64,000 nt of DNA from Adiantum capillus-veneris (Eukaryota > Streptophyta > Polypodiopsida > Polypodiales > Pteridaceae): positions 63,390,248 to 63,454,247 of the forward strand of contig CM043944.1 of the NCBI GenBank assembly GCA_014529385.2. Direction: 5' to 3'. The first letter of the stretch is position 1. Every line of letters begins with the position of its first letter. Positions 12,553-23,691 of this stretch are shown piece after piece. The translations under genes and the position numbers were made by a program. The notes under the pieces were generated by a model. The model was not told the DNA's origin. It made no database searches and saw only the letters and a program-made list of their open reading frames with translations.

Positions 12553-12990
12553 CTAATTGCATATGCACCAACTGTATGCTTTGCTGGCTTGTGCAAATTT
12601 ATAGATAAACACTTGGGTTGACTTTTTGTTCTCTGAATCTGGCTTTACTCTAATCAACAGGATTTTGGCTCCTATGTTGCTTTTGCTGCTCATTAAGTAT
12701 CTATGACCTTTTGTATCTGTATATAAGATTCTGTCTCCATTGTAGCCATATAGTTGTAAAATCTGGTCGATTGCAGCTGCACTTGTGTTGCCACTGCTAT
12801 TGGCTTGTCCTGCTATATTTGGACTCTCGGATCGATTTGAGTCCATGTTGGCTCTATCCACAAAAACTGTCAATTGGCAGAAGCTAGAATTGATTAGCAT
12901 AATTTCTCCTGCTCGTACTAGCCTAATTTGCAATTGTATGCGAATTTTTCTCCTATTTATCCAATTGGAAGCTAATTTGCAGTGCAATTA
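12553..12990 (-). pseudogene. Element A 5' coding segment (gag-like, unclassified)
   Basis: Minus-strand open stretch of about 140 codons at the start of the coding half of element A, just after the long A/T-rich leader. It contains the stretch DQILQLYGYNGDRILYTDTK and a basic region before a stop. I do not recognise a domain. Its position after the leader and before the zinc-knuckle segment suggests the N-terminal part of a gag protein. The first ATG in this frame lies inside the stretch (reading MLINSSF), so the true start is uncertain. A frame change separates it from the next segment. Confidence 0.4.
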
Positions 12991-14029
12991 CTCGCACTAG
13001 CCAATTTCTAGCATGCACAATTTTGGAAATTTGATTGCCGCTCAACTGCTTCGAGTTGGTCGATCTGCTTGCTATTTTGGTTGATCTGATCCGCTTTGCG
13101 ATGTGCTCCGTTTGATGTGTTTGCTCGATGTACGACACAATTTTCGTTCCTCTTTAACTTTTTGGCTTTCTAGCTTTTGCTGGCTCGTTCAGGTTTTTTT
13201 GTCTTTTTCTAACACTTTCGGGGAGTTTCTTTTTATTTTTTCTTATTATTTGTGAAATTTTGAATTTTTAAAACTTTTATGATCTTTTAATGAATTTTTC
13301 TGGGTTTTTTTCCTTTGAATTTTTTGATTTTTTCAGACGATTTTGGATTTTTTGTGAGTTTTTTTTTTCTGGCAATTTCAATTATCTATGAGTTTTTTGA
13401 GTTTTTATGAATTTTCTATGTGTTTTTTTTAATTTTTTGGGAAATTTTTAAAAATTTTCCATGAATTTTTCTAAATTTTAATAGATTTTTTTGTTTTTTT
13501 AACCTTTTTCTATGATTTTTTCTGTCAGTTTTTCATTTTTATAGAATTTGCTAAGATACTTTTATTTTTATTGAGTTTTTTGCTTTTATGGTAATTTTTC
13601 TGATGAATTTTGAATTTTTGTACAAATTTTCTAGGTTTTTTTTCTATTTTTCTAGACTTTTTTAAACTCTTTTTTGAAATTTTTATGATTTCTATGTGAT
13701 TTTTTATTTTTTGTGGATTTTTTTTAAAAAATTGGTCTTTTTATTGGATTTTTTGTGTGGTTGTTTTTCTAAAAGCCTTTTTTAAAATTTTTAATTGGAT
13801 TTAAGAAAAAAAAATATTGGAAATAAATTGAAATTCAATCAAAATGAACTTCTACCTAATCATTGCAGTCTTACCTGGCGCCTCTGGTGGGGGGCCGTTG
13901 CCGTTGACTCAGGGCCGTTCCCGACAGTTTGGAGACAGAGAGAGAGCGCCATGGGCGAGGTTGAGGTGTAGCGCTAGCGCGACTTGCGAGAGGGAGAGAG
14001 AGAAATGGCTTGGCGTGTAGCGCTCGCAC

Positions 14030-14101
<72 letters not shown>

Positions 14102-16231
14102 GGGAGGATTAGAGAGGGTTCTTGCGTGGGCAGTGAGGGAACAAGGGAGAGAGAGTTAGAGGGAGGAGAGAGAATGAGAAAACTAGAGAAAGTATGAGAG
14201 AGAGAGAGAGAGAAAAAGAAGAGAAAGAGAGGGAGAAGTGTACGCGAGCAAAATATTTTTCCTAACCGAAAAAAATAACGGCAACTTGAAATTCCACCGG
14301 TTTTTAAGTCAAAATTTGAATCTTTTTTCGATATTTACACAAAAACTTATGTAAATTTTTTCGGTTTTCTTCAAGGCAAGCTCAAAATCTCAAACGGAAT
14401 TAATTTTAGGATATCAACCGATTAAAATACATTGGACCCCGGCTTTCTAACACTACACGCGAGCGAGAGAGTGTATGAGAGAGAGAGAATTAAGAGAGTA
14501 GGGAAAGAGAGAGAAAGAGTGAAGGTGGAGAGAGAAAGAGTGGGTGAGCAGGGTGTGTGTGTGTGTGAGATGGGTGATGTTCCCCCGGAGAGAGAAGAAG
14601 AAGAGTTTTTTTTTTTTTTTTTGTCGACGATAATTATCCTAGCATATTGTAAAGCTCTATCCGCCACGGAAATTTTATGCACCGCAAGGCACGGAATCAA
14701 AGTCGAACCCAACTTTTTCTCAATTTTTTATTTTTTTATTTCCAAATTTCCAAAAAATAGAAAAAATAGGCCGAAAATTAGCCGAAAACTCCAAATATCG
14801 CCAAAAAATCCCAAAATTTGCCAGAAAAGTCAAAAAAATCTAGGAATCTTAGAAAATCATCGTAATTCACACTCAAGCATTTCCGATACGCAAAATCACA
14901 CTGAAAATAGCCGATTTTATCAAAAATGCGATTTACGACACAAACATCAACCGCGCCCCTGGAAATAGCAAAACGCTAAAAACTCGACCACGGAGGGCAC
15001 GAATGTGAACAAAATGATGCCGTTAATACGCACACACAAAATAGCTTGTGAAGATCGCAAAATCAAATTTTTATGGAATTATCCAAAAATTAAAGCAAGA
15101 AATTGCCAAAATTTTGCAAAAATTATCCGAAAAATTTCCAAAAAAATTATACAAATTCTTCACACATTGGGGAATGGTTCAGCCAATAAAATTGCACAAA
15201 TCACATCAATTTGATTGCCAACAATTTTATTAATAAAAACAAGACTAGGCAATTAAACCGGCAAAATTACCGACAAAAATAGGTCAAAAATTGACGCAAT
15301 TAGAGTGTGTAGATCCCTGTTTTGAGCACGAAAACGCAGCATTTGATCATTACACATATCATTTATGCAATTAAAACATTGAATTAACCATGCAAATTCA
15401 ACACTTTTTTAGGCGCACACACTAAAAAGCTGGCAGTTTTTACCAATCTTTAGGTGCACACACAAAAGGGTTAAATTTGTCGGATTTTCAATGTGACTTC
15501 ACAAATCAATAGTTAGGCATGAGCACAACATAAATCAATTATCACAATTCAAAAATCATAACGCACACATTGATTTCTAAGTGCTCAAATATGGGCAAAA
15601 TAGTGCACACACACCTAAAATTAGCATGCACACACAAAATTAGAATGCACACACACTTGATTTTAGTGCACACACACTTGAAATTGACCATCAAAGCATG
15701 CAATTAACTCAATCAGGCACCCAATTAGCAACACACATTCATCAATTAGCAATTGAAACTTATCAAATTCATGCGCCGCCAACTCTTAAAAATTTCAGCA
15801 TTACGACGACGTGAAAACGAAAAATCGTAAAATTTTCAATCCCTAACATCAACATAGCATAGCATTAGATTGCATCACATTACATTGCATCATAGTGGGA
15901 TATCTACACAATTCTACACATCTCTAGATTCTAGGGAGGTTGAGAATACCACCTTAATTACCTTTCCGTTGAAGCTCAATTGAATGGTCGAATGCTCCAA
16001 TCCTTCATAGCACATTAGTAAGTTAGCAAAAATTAGTTAAATTAGCAAAGGTTTAGTGAGAAATTAGTGTGTGTAAACACACAATTGGCAAGATATGGTC
16101 ACACATTAGGGAATTATGAACACAATGCTTCATGCACACACATTCAAAATCCACAAAAACATAAATACACAAGTGAAATTAGTGAGGGAACGCATTCGTT
16201 TATGCCATAATTACACTAGCGTAGGCCATCG
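12991..16231 (-). other. Element A leader: long non-coding region with strand-skewed A/T blocks
   Basis: Over 3 kb between the primer site and the first coding segment. 13190-13860 is strongly T-rich on the plus strand. About 14700-15250 is A-rich with recurring CCAAAAA/CCGAAAA words. A GA microsatellite and purine-rich text lie between them (13935-14240). At 15590-15690 a motif with GTGCACACACAC recurs about four times. Open stretches here, including a 178-codon plus-strand one, are low complexity and not credible genes. Confidence 0.6.
14033..14098. repeat. (GA)n microsatellite
   Basis: About 33 uninterrupted GA units in the leader of element A, followed by more purine-rich sequence. Confidence 0.97.
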
Positions 16232-16249
16232 CCCCCGACAACGGCGCCA
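16232..16249 (-). promoter_or_regulatory. Primer binding site of element A
   Basis: Minus strand reads TGGCGCCGTTGTCGGGGG two bases inside the 5' LTR. This is one base from the tRNA-Asp complement common in plant Athila-like elements (from memory of the family). Confidence 0.8.
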
Positions 16250-16251
16250 AG

Positions 16252-17166
16252 TGTTGGGGGTCCCATCGTTGCAATAGCTCCAATGACCAACAAAATTATC
16301 AATCCGGAGAAATGAGCTACCCGGCTAGGGCATGGAAACACACACGGTTAGTGAGCTAATCGTGGCAACACAAATGGTTAAATCTACAAGGTGATCTTCT
16401 CGGCCTATGGAGGAGCGAAGCCGCAATGAAGGGAAATCTCCATATCCACTTCTCTTCACCTCTAATCAACCCAATCACACACACTACAATTGCAAGATGC
16501 ACACAACACTAATCCTATCATGCAACACACTAATTGCAAGCACACACACATAAATCTATCGAGCATCACACTCCAATCAAACCTACATGCACACACAAGC
16601 AAAAGAGGGCAATCACACAAGATTAGAGAGGGATTAACCACTAATTAGTTAAGATCTAGTTAATCAAAGAATCATAGGAAATCATAAGAAGTAAGAGAGA
16701 GACATAGCGAGAGAGAATGAATCATTGATTAGTGTTAATCAAGTCTCAGGAGCAAGGAGAAGCTCAAGGACTCCATAACCACACACCTCAAGAGCTCTCA
16801 CCAAAGAGTGTTCTCAACAAATGACTTGAGAACCCTCATTTCTTTTACACACTGCCTTATATACCTAGGTTAAAAATATGCAATGTCCGGGCGCCCAAGG
16901 CATTTAGGGCTCACCACTTACCGAATCTGCAACCTAAGCACAGTAAGTGACCTATTCTTTACAGCTTGGAACTCCCATTGAGTCCGTAACATATTAGAAA
17001 TATTACAATGGCTTGAAATAAATCAGGAATATACGTGACCATTTTGGGAAAACGTGAAAAATGTGTAACTCCAATCTTTACTGCTTCTTTGCATTCATCC
17101 TCGATGTGCATTTGTACGTCTTCCGTCTTTAACAACTTCTATTAACTGACGTTGACTCAATTAACA
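16252..17166 (-). repeat. Element A 5' LTR
   Basis: Minus-strand reading begins TGTTAATTGAGTCAACG at 17166 and ends CCCCCAACA at 16252, so it has TG...CA ends. It matches 7109-8026 along its whole length with scattered substitutions and small indels. The primer binding site abuts its inner end. Confidence 0.9.
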
Positions 17167-17622
17167 AGGACTACACTCTCACTAATCACCATCATCCATT
17201 CATGTCATTAGAAACTTACCAAACATAGAGGATTCAACTTCATTAGTCATGTGCATTACATGGGCAATGCTATCATTTACATCCTCTAAACTCATAATTT
17301 TCTCATAACCATTCTTATACAATTATTATTGCTATTAAAACACATTAATATAAAAGAAACCATTTCTAGTCACATCCAGATAAAAGAAAAAAAAAGCGTA
17401 ACAAGAATTGCTTGAGTAGTAGATACACTTTTGGGTGCATGGAAGAGATCCAGGTACTTTGATGTTGCGTTGTCTAACATAGAATAAACGAATACACTTC
17501 AGTGAGATGGAATAAGTAATTATCTTATATCCTTACACACACATGGATAAAAGAACTTACAAGAGGTTCACTACAATCATCTTCAAAACACTTTTCATGT
17601 TTTAAGCACATGTATGTATAAC
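17167..17622. other. Short non-repeat spacer, no gene seen
   Basis: 456 bp between element A and the left LTR of element C. No coding segment or repeat recognised. Its first five bases are the right target-site copy of element A. Confidence 0.5.
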
Positions 17623-17732
17623 TATGTGGAAAACAAGCAACCTAGAGCACCTCTATAGCGATGTCACCCAAGAGCATTAAAAGAGCACTACAAGAACATG
17701 AAAATATTTGGGAACCCCCTTTGAAATACCAC
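17623..17732 (-). repeat. Element C 3' LTR, outer fragment
   Basis: Matches 30981 onward (both carry AAACAAGCAACCTAGA and CTACAAGAACA). It ends at CCAC where element B is inserted, and the rest of the LTR resumes at 28525. Confidence 0.8.
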
Positions 17733-18522
17733 TGAGAGGCGGAATGTGAAAAATAGACCCGGTGGCCTCTACACCAAAACTATGTACAATGGCCTCATCA
17801 TGCGGTACACAATAGGGGCACCACCTAGCAAGATATGCGGCTAGGACGCATACATATACACAATGAAAAATTCCATGGAAAACAATTTCAAGATCCACGC
17901 CCAAATGTGGAATGGGGTGGTTGGAGAATAAGGTGAGAGGAGTGGTAAGTGAGTGAGAATGGGCTTGCTACTCGTGCATGTAGTAAGGAAGATACTGAGG
18001 TCAGGGAAACATGCAAGTATGCTCACTTCTCCTACAAGAGGTGGCGAATCCGCACACATCAAGATGCAAGTAGCGGATGATAGAAATATGAGAGGGAGAG
18101 AGAGAGTGTGTGTGTGTATGGTGGCGAATCCTCACACCTTAACATAAGCAAAAATAAAAAATAAAGAAATTTGGCAAGGAACAAGCATATACCATACTCA
18201 CAATGAAATGTATCCAAAGCGACACAAGGTATGACACCAAGATGGAGTGTGTTGATTTCTTGAAAAAGATGAATACAATAGGTAGCGTATGGCAAGAAGA
18301 TGAGAAGGGAACAACATCATAGGAGGCATAATGCAGAGATGGGAGTTGATGGCGAGTGGGTCCACCCTTCTTCTTCTTGAAATTATGCCTTCAAACCTTA
18401 ATTACAAGTGGTGTGGAGGTATGGTGCTCATTTTTTGTTCATGGTGATGGTGATGGTGATGGTGTTTTGATTATGTGATTAGGATTCATGCTACAAGCAT
18501 GTAGCGCAAGGGTGTGTATTGA

Positions 18523-18560
<38 letters not shown>

Positions 18561-19708
18561 GATGGCCCCCTAGTGAGCTCTCATGGCCTCCTTATATAGG
18601 GTAGAAGGGGAGGATTTAGCAATATTTCCAATTGAGGTGAGTGTCCCACTCTCGTGACTAGGAAAATGGGGTGCATGTGACTGTGGCTCCCATCTTGTCT
18701 CCTCATTATTTAAAATACCAGAGTCAATAGAGAGAGAAGAAGAGAGAATGTGGGTAGGATGTAGAGGATAGGAGATACTTACAATGGGTTTACAATAGTC
18801 TAGCTTTGGCTAGACATAATCTTATTAGGAAGAGAAGAGAGAGGTAAGAAATTTACAAGAGAGGTTGTCGAAGGTGGATAGTTTTTGATGAGGATGGATC
18901 CTCCAAAAATGGTGATAGAATCACTCTAGACTTGCCAAGACCTCATTAAAAGAGCCTTGTCTCTTGTAATCATGCTTCAAGACTTGTAGAACCATAGCCA
19001 TTCTAGACGGAAGAAAACTGGGGATGGCCTATGTCACCATTACACGAGAAAACTGGGGTCCACCACAAAAATCATAGCTCCACGTTCATAACTCCAAAAA
19101 TTATGAAAACATTTGAGCTAGAAGTTGAGCTCACGAGCTACAACTTTCATGTTGAACACTTCTTCAGATTCGGGATTCTTCTCTATGCAAAAAATTCAGC
19201 GAAATAATGTATTATTTGTGGCTGCAAAGGTCTTTTGGTGGTTCCCTTTGAGTGGACTTCTCTCTTGCCTTCAAGTGTAAGCTTCTTCATGTGTATGAAA
19301 ACATGACCTAGAGTGTTGAAAAGATTGACAACAATCATCTAGATGGAGGTATTATTGAAATTTGAAAGTGGGATTGAGGTTTGAAAATGAAAACTAGTGA
19401 ATAAAACATTTGGTGGGGTGGAATAATATATATACATGAAAAATATATTAGAAAATACTGAATATATATAATGTAATTTAGAATATATATATTTAATGTT
19501 TAAGGTCAAAAGAGAGATCAACAAAGAAAGCTTACTTATTTATGTTACATCGTGATTGATTAGCATAAATCTTATTTATTCAATAAAGGCTAAAAAGTTT
19601 GTGAAAAAGCGAAGAAAAATCAAAAGGTACTTATATAATAGGAAATATTTTTGGGTAAAAGGGCAAAAAAATATATGGGGGGTTCCCATGCATGGAAAAT
19701 ATTGCCTG
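17733..19708 (-). repeat. Element B 3' LTR
   Basis: Matches 26197-28524 apart from a 384-bp segment present once here and twice there. It starts TGAG on the plus strand and holds GATGGT and TG short repeats near 18445 and 18526. Confidence 0.9.
18526..18558. repeat. (GT)n microsatellite in element B 3' LTR
   Basis: About 16 GT units. Shorter GT runs occupy the matching places in the two tandem copies of the 5' LTR (about 26998-27022 and 27382-27396). Confidence 0.95.
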
Positions 19709-19710
19709 GA

Positions 19711-19725
19711 TAGCCCTCCCCCTAA
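19711..19725 (-). other. Polypurine tract of element B
   Basis: Minus strand reads TTAGGGGGAGGGCTA immediately before the 3' LTR. Confidence 0.7.
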
Positions 19726-19737
19726 CGCTAGAGGTAT

Positions 19738-20055
19738 TCATGCCTCTAGCTCTGTACTTGATTCTTCTTCAATTGAGGTGGAGGAGTCCCCCTTCTCAGG
19801 GATTTCCATCATAGGTGCTTGATCAAACCTCAAAAAGTACTGCTTCAACCTCCATCCATTGACACGTGTTTTGTGGAGCCTACCATCTACATCCATCAAT
19901 GAGGAACTGCCGTTGGCGTAGCGCTTTGTAATGACAAATGGCCCCTCCCATTTGGGTGAAAACGTTTTATCCTTCCTAGTGTCAAACCTGTTACCATACT
20001 GTAGGACCAACATACCTTTCTTAAGACCTTTTGCCCTAAGTCCCTTGTTGAAGGT
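19738..20055 (-). pseudogene. Element B integrase C-terminal segment
   Basis: Minus strand reads KGMLVLQYGNRFDTRKDKTF, then PKWEGPFVITKRYANGSS and KTRVNGWRLKQYF, the usual gypsy integrase tail with G-P-[FY]-V-I and V-N-G-x-x-L-K. It is separated from the core only by a stop. An acidic end (STSIEEESSTELEA) closes it just before the polypurine tract. Confidence 0.75.
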
Positions 20056-20058
20056 AAT

Positions 20059-20870
20059 TCAACGTTGCTCTACCTGTGCTGCATAATAGTTAATAGCATA
20101 TTCTCTGTCTAGTTGAAGCCTCGCTAGATCAAGAATATGGTTGTGGATATGAGCATTCAGACATTCCACCTGCCTAGCTAGAACCCTGAGACTAGCCAAT
20201 TGTACTTCAATGGGTAAAATGGCTTCCTTACCATACACCAAGTGATATGGTGTGAACCCAAGGGATGTGCGAAACAAAGTGAGATAAGCCCAAAGTGCAG
20301 CCATAAGATGCTTGTCCCAATCACTTTTGTGATTGTTTACATGTTTAGTGATGATTTTGCACATCATACCATTTACATTTTCCACCAAACCATTGCATTG
20401 TGGGTAGTAGGGAGTTGAGTGTTGTTGTGAGATACTCAGCTTCTCCATCAGTTCTCCTACAAGGTCTCCTCTAAAACCTAGTCCCCTGTCAGAAATTATT
20501 TCAAGAGGAGTGCCAAAACGGCAACAAATGTTTTCAAATACAAACTTAGCCACTTCCTTAGCTGTAATCCGGGTGGTGGCAACTGCTTTAGCCCACCTGG
20601 TCATGTAGTCCACACCCATGATGATATACAACTTACATGATTGGCTCCTTGGCAAAGGCCCAATAGCATCAATTCTCCATTTCTCAAATGGTCCATATGA
20701 GATTATAAGAGTCTGTGGCTCATATGTGAGCCTCGTATCGCCTGCCTTTTGACATTCCTTGCATGTTTTACACCAATGATGCACATCCCTATGTAGACTA
20801 GGCCATACAAACCCGGCTTGTAGAATCTTTCTACTAGTGATGTCACGTGCAAAGTGTCCTCCGCAAACAC
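20059..20870 (-). pseudogene. Element B integrase core
   Basis: Zinc-binding region HDGVCGGHF...CKTCKECQ near 20740-20880. The core carries RIDAIGPLPRSQ, IISDRGLGF and LVENVNGMM, which supply the catalytic D, D and E. The frame stays open from the second RNase H through to a TGA at about 20059. Integrase inserts the DNA copy into the host genome. The TGA falls between the core and the C-terminal segment, where related elements read on. This is the best-preserved domain of element B. Confidence 0.88.
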
Positions 20871-21806
20871 CATCATGGAAACTTGAAATGATTTCAGTGA
20901 TCTCTCTAGAGAGAGGTACACACCTAAGAATTTGATCCTTACCCTTGCAGTAGAGGTCGTCATTGATAAGGCGATATTTTGTTGCCTTGCGCACAAGCCA
21001 CTGCTTTTGGCCCTTAGTAAGATCTTTAGGACACTCTCCTGTGTCCAAGAAACTCATGATGTTAGGCATTGCATTGCTACCTTGGAAGAGAGGTAGCTTC
21101 AACTTGATAGCACCCACCACTGAAACATCTTGCAGCTTCTCTCTAGCTAGAGCATCTGCTTCTTGATTTTCTGCTCGAGGGACATGATGTAATTGTACAA
21201 CTTGAAATTTCCCTAAAAGTTCCCTAGCTTTGCGCAAATGGCCTAGCAAGCTATGATTTTTACAAGCCCAAGTTCCTTGTATTTGTTTTATTAAAAGCCT
21301 GGCATCACCAAATACATTTAACCGTTGAATGCCCCATGTTACACACCACTCTAACCCAAGAGTTAAGGTTGCATATTCTGTCTCCTTGTTAGAGTGAGAA
21401 TCCAAGAGATTACCAATGGAGAAAACCTTATCCCCTTGCTCGTTGAAGATGACAATGCCTGCTCTGCAGTGTTGTCCACTTTCCTCTTGTAGGCTCCATC
21501 AAAGAAAAGAGAGTGAGCCTCCAGGTCTACCTTAGGGACTTCCAGCACCGGTGTAATATCTTGATCATTTGTCTTTATCTTTAGCTTCTTTTTATAGTGG
21601 CGGTGAGTGAGAATACCTCCTAGACTGGCCCTTGTGGAGTTCTCCACTTGTATTGTGTAGTCAAACTCTTGCAGCCTTGTGAGCCATTTGGAAATCCTAG
21701 ACAAAACACCCATGTGCTGCATTACATAAGGAAATACATCCTCCATTGTTAAGATTATGAATGTTCTAGACAATAAATAAGAGCGAAATTTGGTGGTAGC
21801 AAACAT
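20820..21806 (-). pseudogene. Element B dual RNase H region
   Basis: 21806-21363 carries the end of the first RNase H (FATTKFRSYLLSR), a linker and the opening of a second one (DLEAHSLFFDGAYKRKVDNT, the F-x-D-G-A strand). After a frame change 21405 onward completes it: KETEYATLTLGLEWC, LNVFGDARLLIKQIQG and NQEADALA, which supply the E, D and D of an archaeal-type RNase H. A second RNase H of this kind is characteristic of the Tat/Ogre lineage. RNase H removes RNA from the hybrid during reverse transcription. The frameshift near 21400 breaks the domain. Confidence 0.75.
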
Positions 21807-22970
21807 TAATGCAATCTCACCATGTGCTCCACTGCCGTGTATCCCTTTTCTGATGGAGTCATAATTCGACTAGAGAAGTAGATAGGACGCATGAAAGAAG
21901 TTTGAGGATCCTTTTGCATCAATACAGCCCCAAGTGTGTCATTGCCCACACTAGGGTTTACATAAAATAGCTCGTACCACTTTGGAGGTGCTATGGTGGG
22001 AAGTGAAGCTAGAATTTGTTTTACCTCATTGAATTGTTGTTCATTTTCTTGACTCCAAGTGAAGATCTCTTGATGGGTAACTTGTTGTAAATGGAGAACC
22101 ACTTGGGAGAGCAAGTGAATGAATCTACTCAAATGCCTCACCTTTTGAAGAAAAGAGACCAATTGCTTTGTTGTGGTGGGAGAGGTCAAAGCCACCAAGG
22201 CTTGAACCTTGCTTGGGTCAGCTTCAATGCCTTTGGCCGAGATCACATGGACAAGAAGAGTAACCTTGCTTTCACCAATGTGGCATTTCTCCACATTGAG
22301 TTGGCCACCCAAAGCTTGTAGCCTAGCTAGACCTTCATAAACTTTCTCCAAATGAAGAGAGCGAGAGCTATAGATACAAAAGTCAACACGGATTGATTTT
22401 CCAAAGAATGGCTGAAAAACAAATGTCACATATCGCTGAAAAGTGGCTGGACATAACTCTGTAAGAAAAACATCCCCATGGTGTGATGAAGGTTGTCTTC
22501 TTTTAATCTTCTTCACCGATGCTAATTTGGAAGTAGCCTGAGTAGCCATCACATACCGTGTAGCGCTCATGTCCTGCTACCTCATTGAGAATTTCGTCTT
22601 GAAAAGGAAGAGGAAAATGGTCCCTCTTTGTGGTTGCATTAAGAGGCTTGTAATCAACACAAACCCTCCACTTACCATTCTTCTTTGGTATGACTATCAC
22701 TGCAGAAACCCACTCTGAGTCTTCAACATGATAGATAAAACCGGCTTCTAGCAATTTCCTCACCTCTTTGAGTAGGGCATCTTGTTGAATTACTCCTAGC
22801 CGCCTGAGCTTTTGCACTACATGTTTACTTCCCTCCTTGAGCTTAATGTGATTTTGAACTACTGTGATGCCAATGATTTTATCATATTCATCAATGAACA
22901 ATGTGGTAAAACTACATAGCATCAAAACATAATCTTCACGCTCCTTCCCACACAACTCACTAGAGAGCAT
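21806..22970 (-). pseudogene. Element B reverse transcriptase with damaged active site
   Basis: First half (22970-22503) has VIPKKNGKWRVCVDYKPLNA, RDHFPLPFQDEIL and DGYSGYFQI, fingers and palm motifs of Ty3/gypsy RT. Second half (22570-21806) continues after a frame change with FGKSIRVDFCIYSSRSLHLE, then the connection region and the start of RNase H (PSVGNDTLGAVLMQKDP). The palm motif that should carry Y-x-D-D reads R-V-D-F, so three residues including one catalytic Asp are missing while the frame is kept. The enzyme copies element RNA into DNA; this copy cannot. Confidence 0.88.
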
Positions 22971-23047
22971 TTGATGTAGCTTACTTGCTTCTACCAGAGG
23001 TTGTATACTTGGTGTCTCCCCTTGGTTTGATGTGATGAGGCATCAAG

Positions 23048-23570
23048 TTAATCCATCTTCTTAGGGTCCTTGAGAATGATCCCCATCACCTCAATGCTAC
23101 TGTCACTTTCTTCACTCACTGTTGACTCCTCCTCTGAAGTGGTTGAAGAGTCACCACTAGAAAACTCATCCTCGGAGGTTTCTAGATCCATGTCGCGTTG
23201 TTGACATATCTTCATGTCGTAAAGTATTGGCCTCCCTTTTGCATCCTTCATCTGGATTATGCCGGTGTCCTAGTCCTGCTTAGCTCTCATAGCCATAACC
23301 CAAGGCCTCCCTAGAATGATAGGGTAGCCCTCCCCTTTGTGTGGCAGGACAAAGATGTCCACATCTACCTCGGTGTTGAATGCCTTTATCCTAACTGCAT
23401 GTATAACACCAACACATTAAACTTTTACATTATTTGCCATTTTGGCTCGGCATGGTGCCGGCCGACTCACCTCTAAACCCAAATGGTGCATCATTTTTTC
23501 ACTCATGACGCATATTTGTGCGCCACCATCGATGTAGATATTGGAGATGTGTTGCCCTTTGATGTGAGCA
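23048..23570 (-). pseudogene. Element B aspartic protease, broken
   Basis: One minus-strand frame reads IYIDGGAQICVMSEKMMHH, carrying the catalytic D-G-G of plant Ty3/gypsy proteases. After a stop it reads KGEGYPIILGRPWVMAM, with the I-I-L-G-R that closes the protease fold. A tail rich in Ser/Glu/Asp (SSTTSEEESTVSEE) follows from about 23190 to 23048. The enzyme would cut the polyprotein. In-frame stops at about 23420 and 23270 break it. The acidic tail is the linker to reverse transcriptase. Confidence 0.7.
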
Positions 23571-23691
23571 TCCATCTCACTGGTAGTATGTCATCTAGAT
23601 TCCTCCCAGAGATAGCCCCAGCTATCTTTGTCCATTGTCTCCTCGCCCTAGATGCTAGGTGGAGTAACTAGGGCCAGGTGATTTTTGGGCC

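Larger units (their letters stand above)
7109..17166 (-). mobile_element. Element A: LTR retrotransposon lacking recognisable pol, minus strand
   Basis: Two collinear direct repeats of 918 and 915 bp bound an 8.2-kb interior. On the minus strand a primer binding site TGGCGCCGTTGTCGGGGG follows the 5' LTR (16252-17166). A polypurine tract AGGAAGGGGGGAA precedes the 3' LTR (7109-8026). Flanks AGGAA (7104-7108) and AGGAC (17167-17171) look like a 5-bp target duplication with one change. The primer site is of the tRNA-Asp kind used by plant Athila-type Ty3/gypsy elements. The interior has a zinc-knuckle gag-like segment and a protease-like segment but no reverse transcriptase, RNase H or integrase that I can see, so I infer a non-autonomous element mobilised in trans. 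Frameshifts and stops break the coding part. Confidence 0.88.

Noticed and set aside
14432-14968. 178-codon plus-strand ORF
   Set aside because: Low-complexity Arg/Glu and Lys/Asn text from GA and A-rich sequence in the leader of element A, opposite to the element's coding strand.
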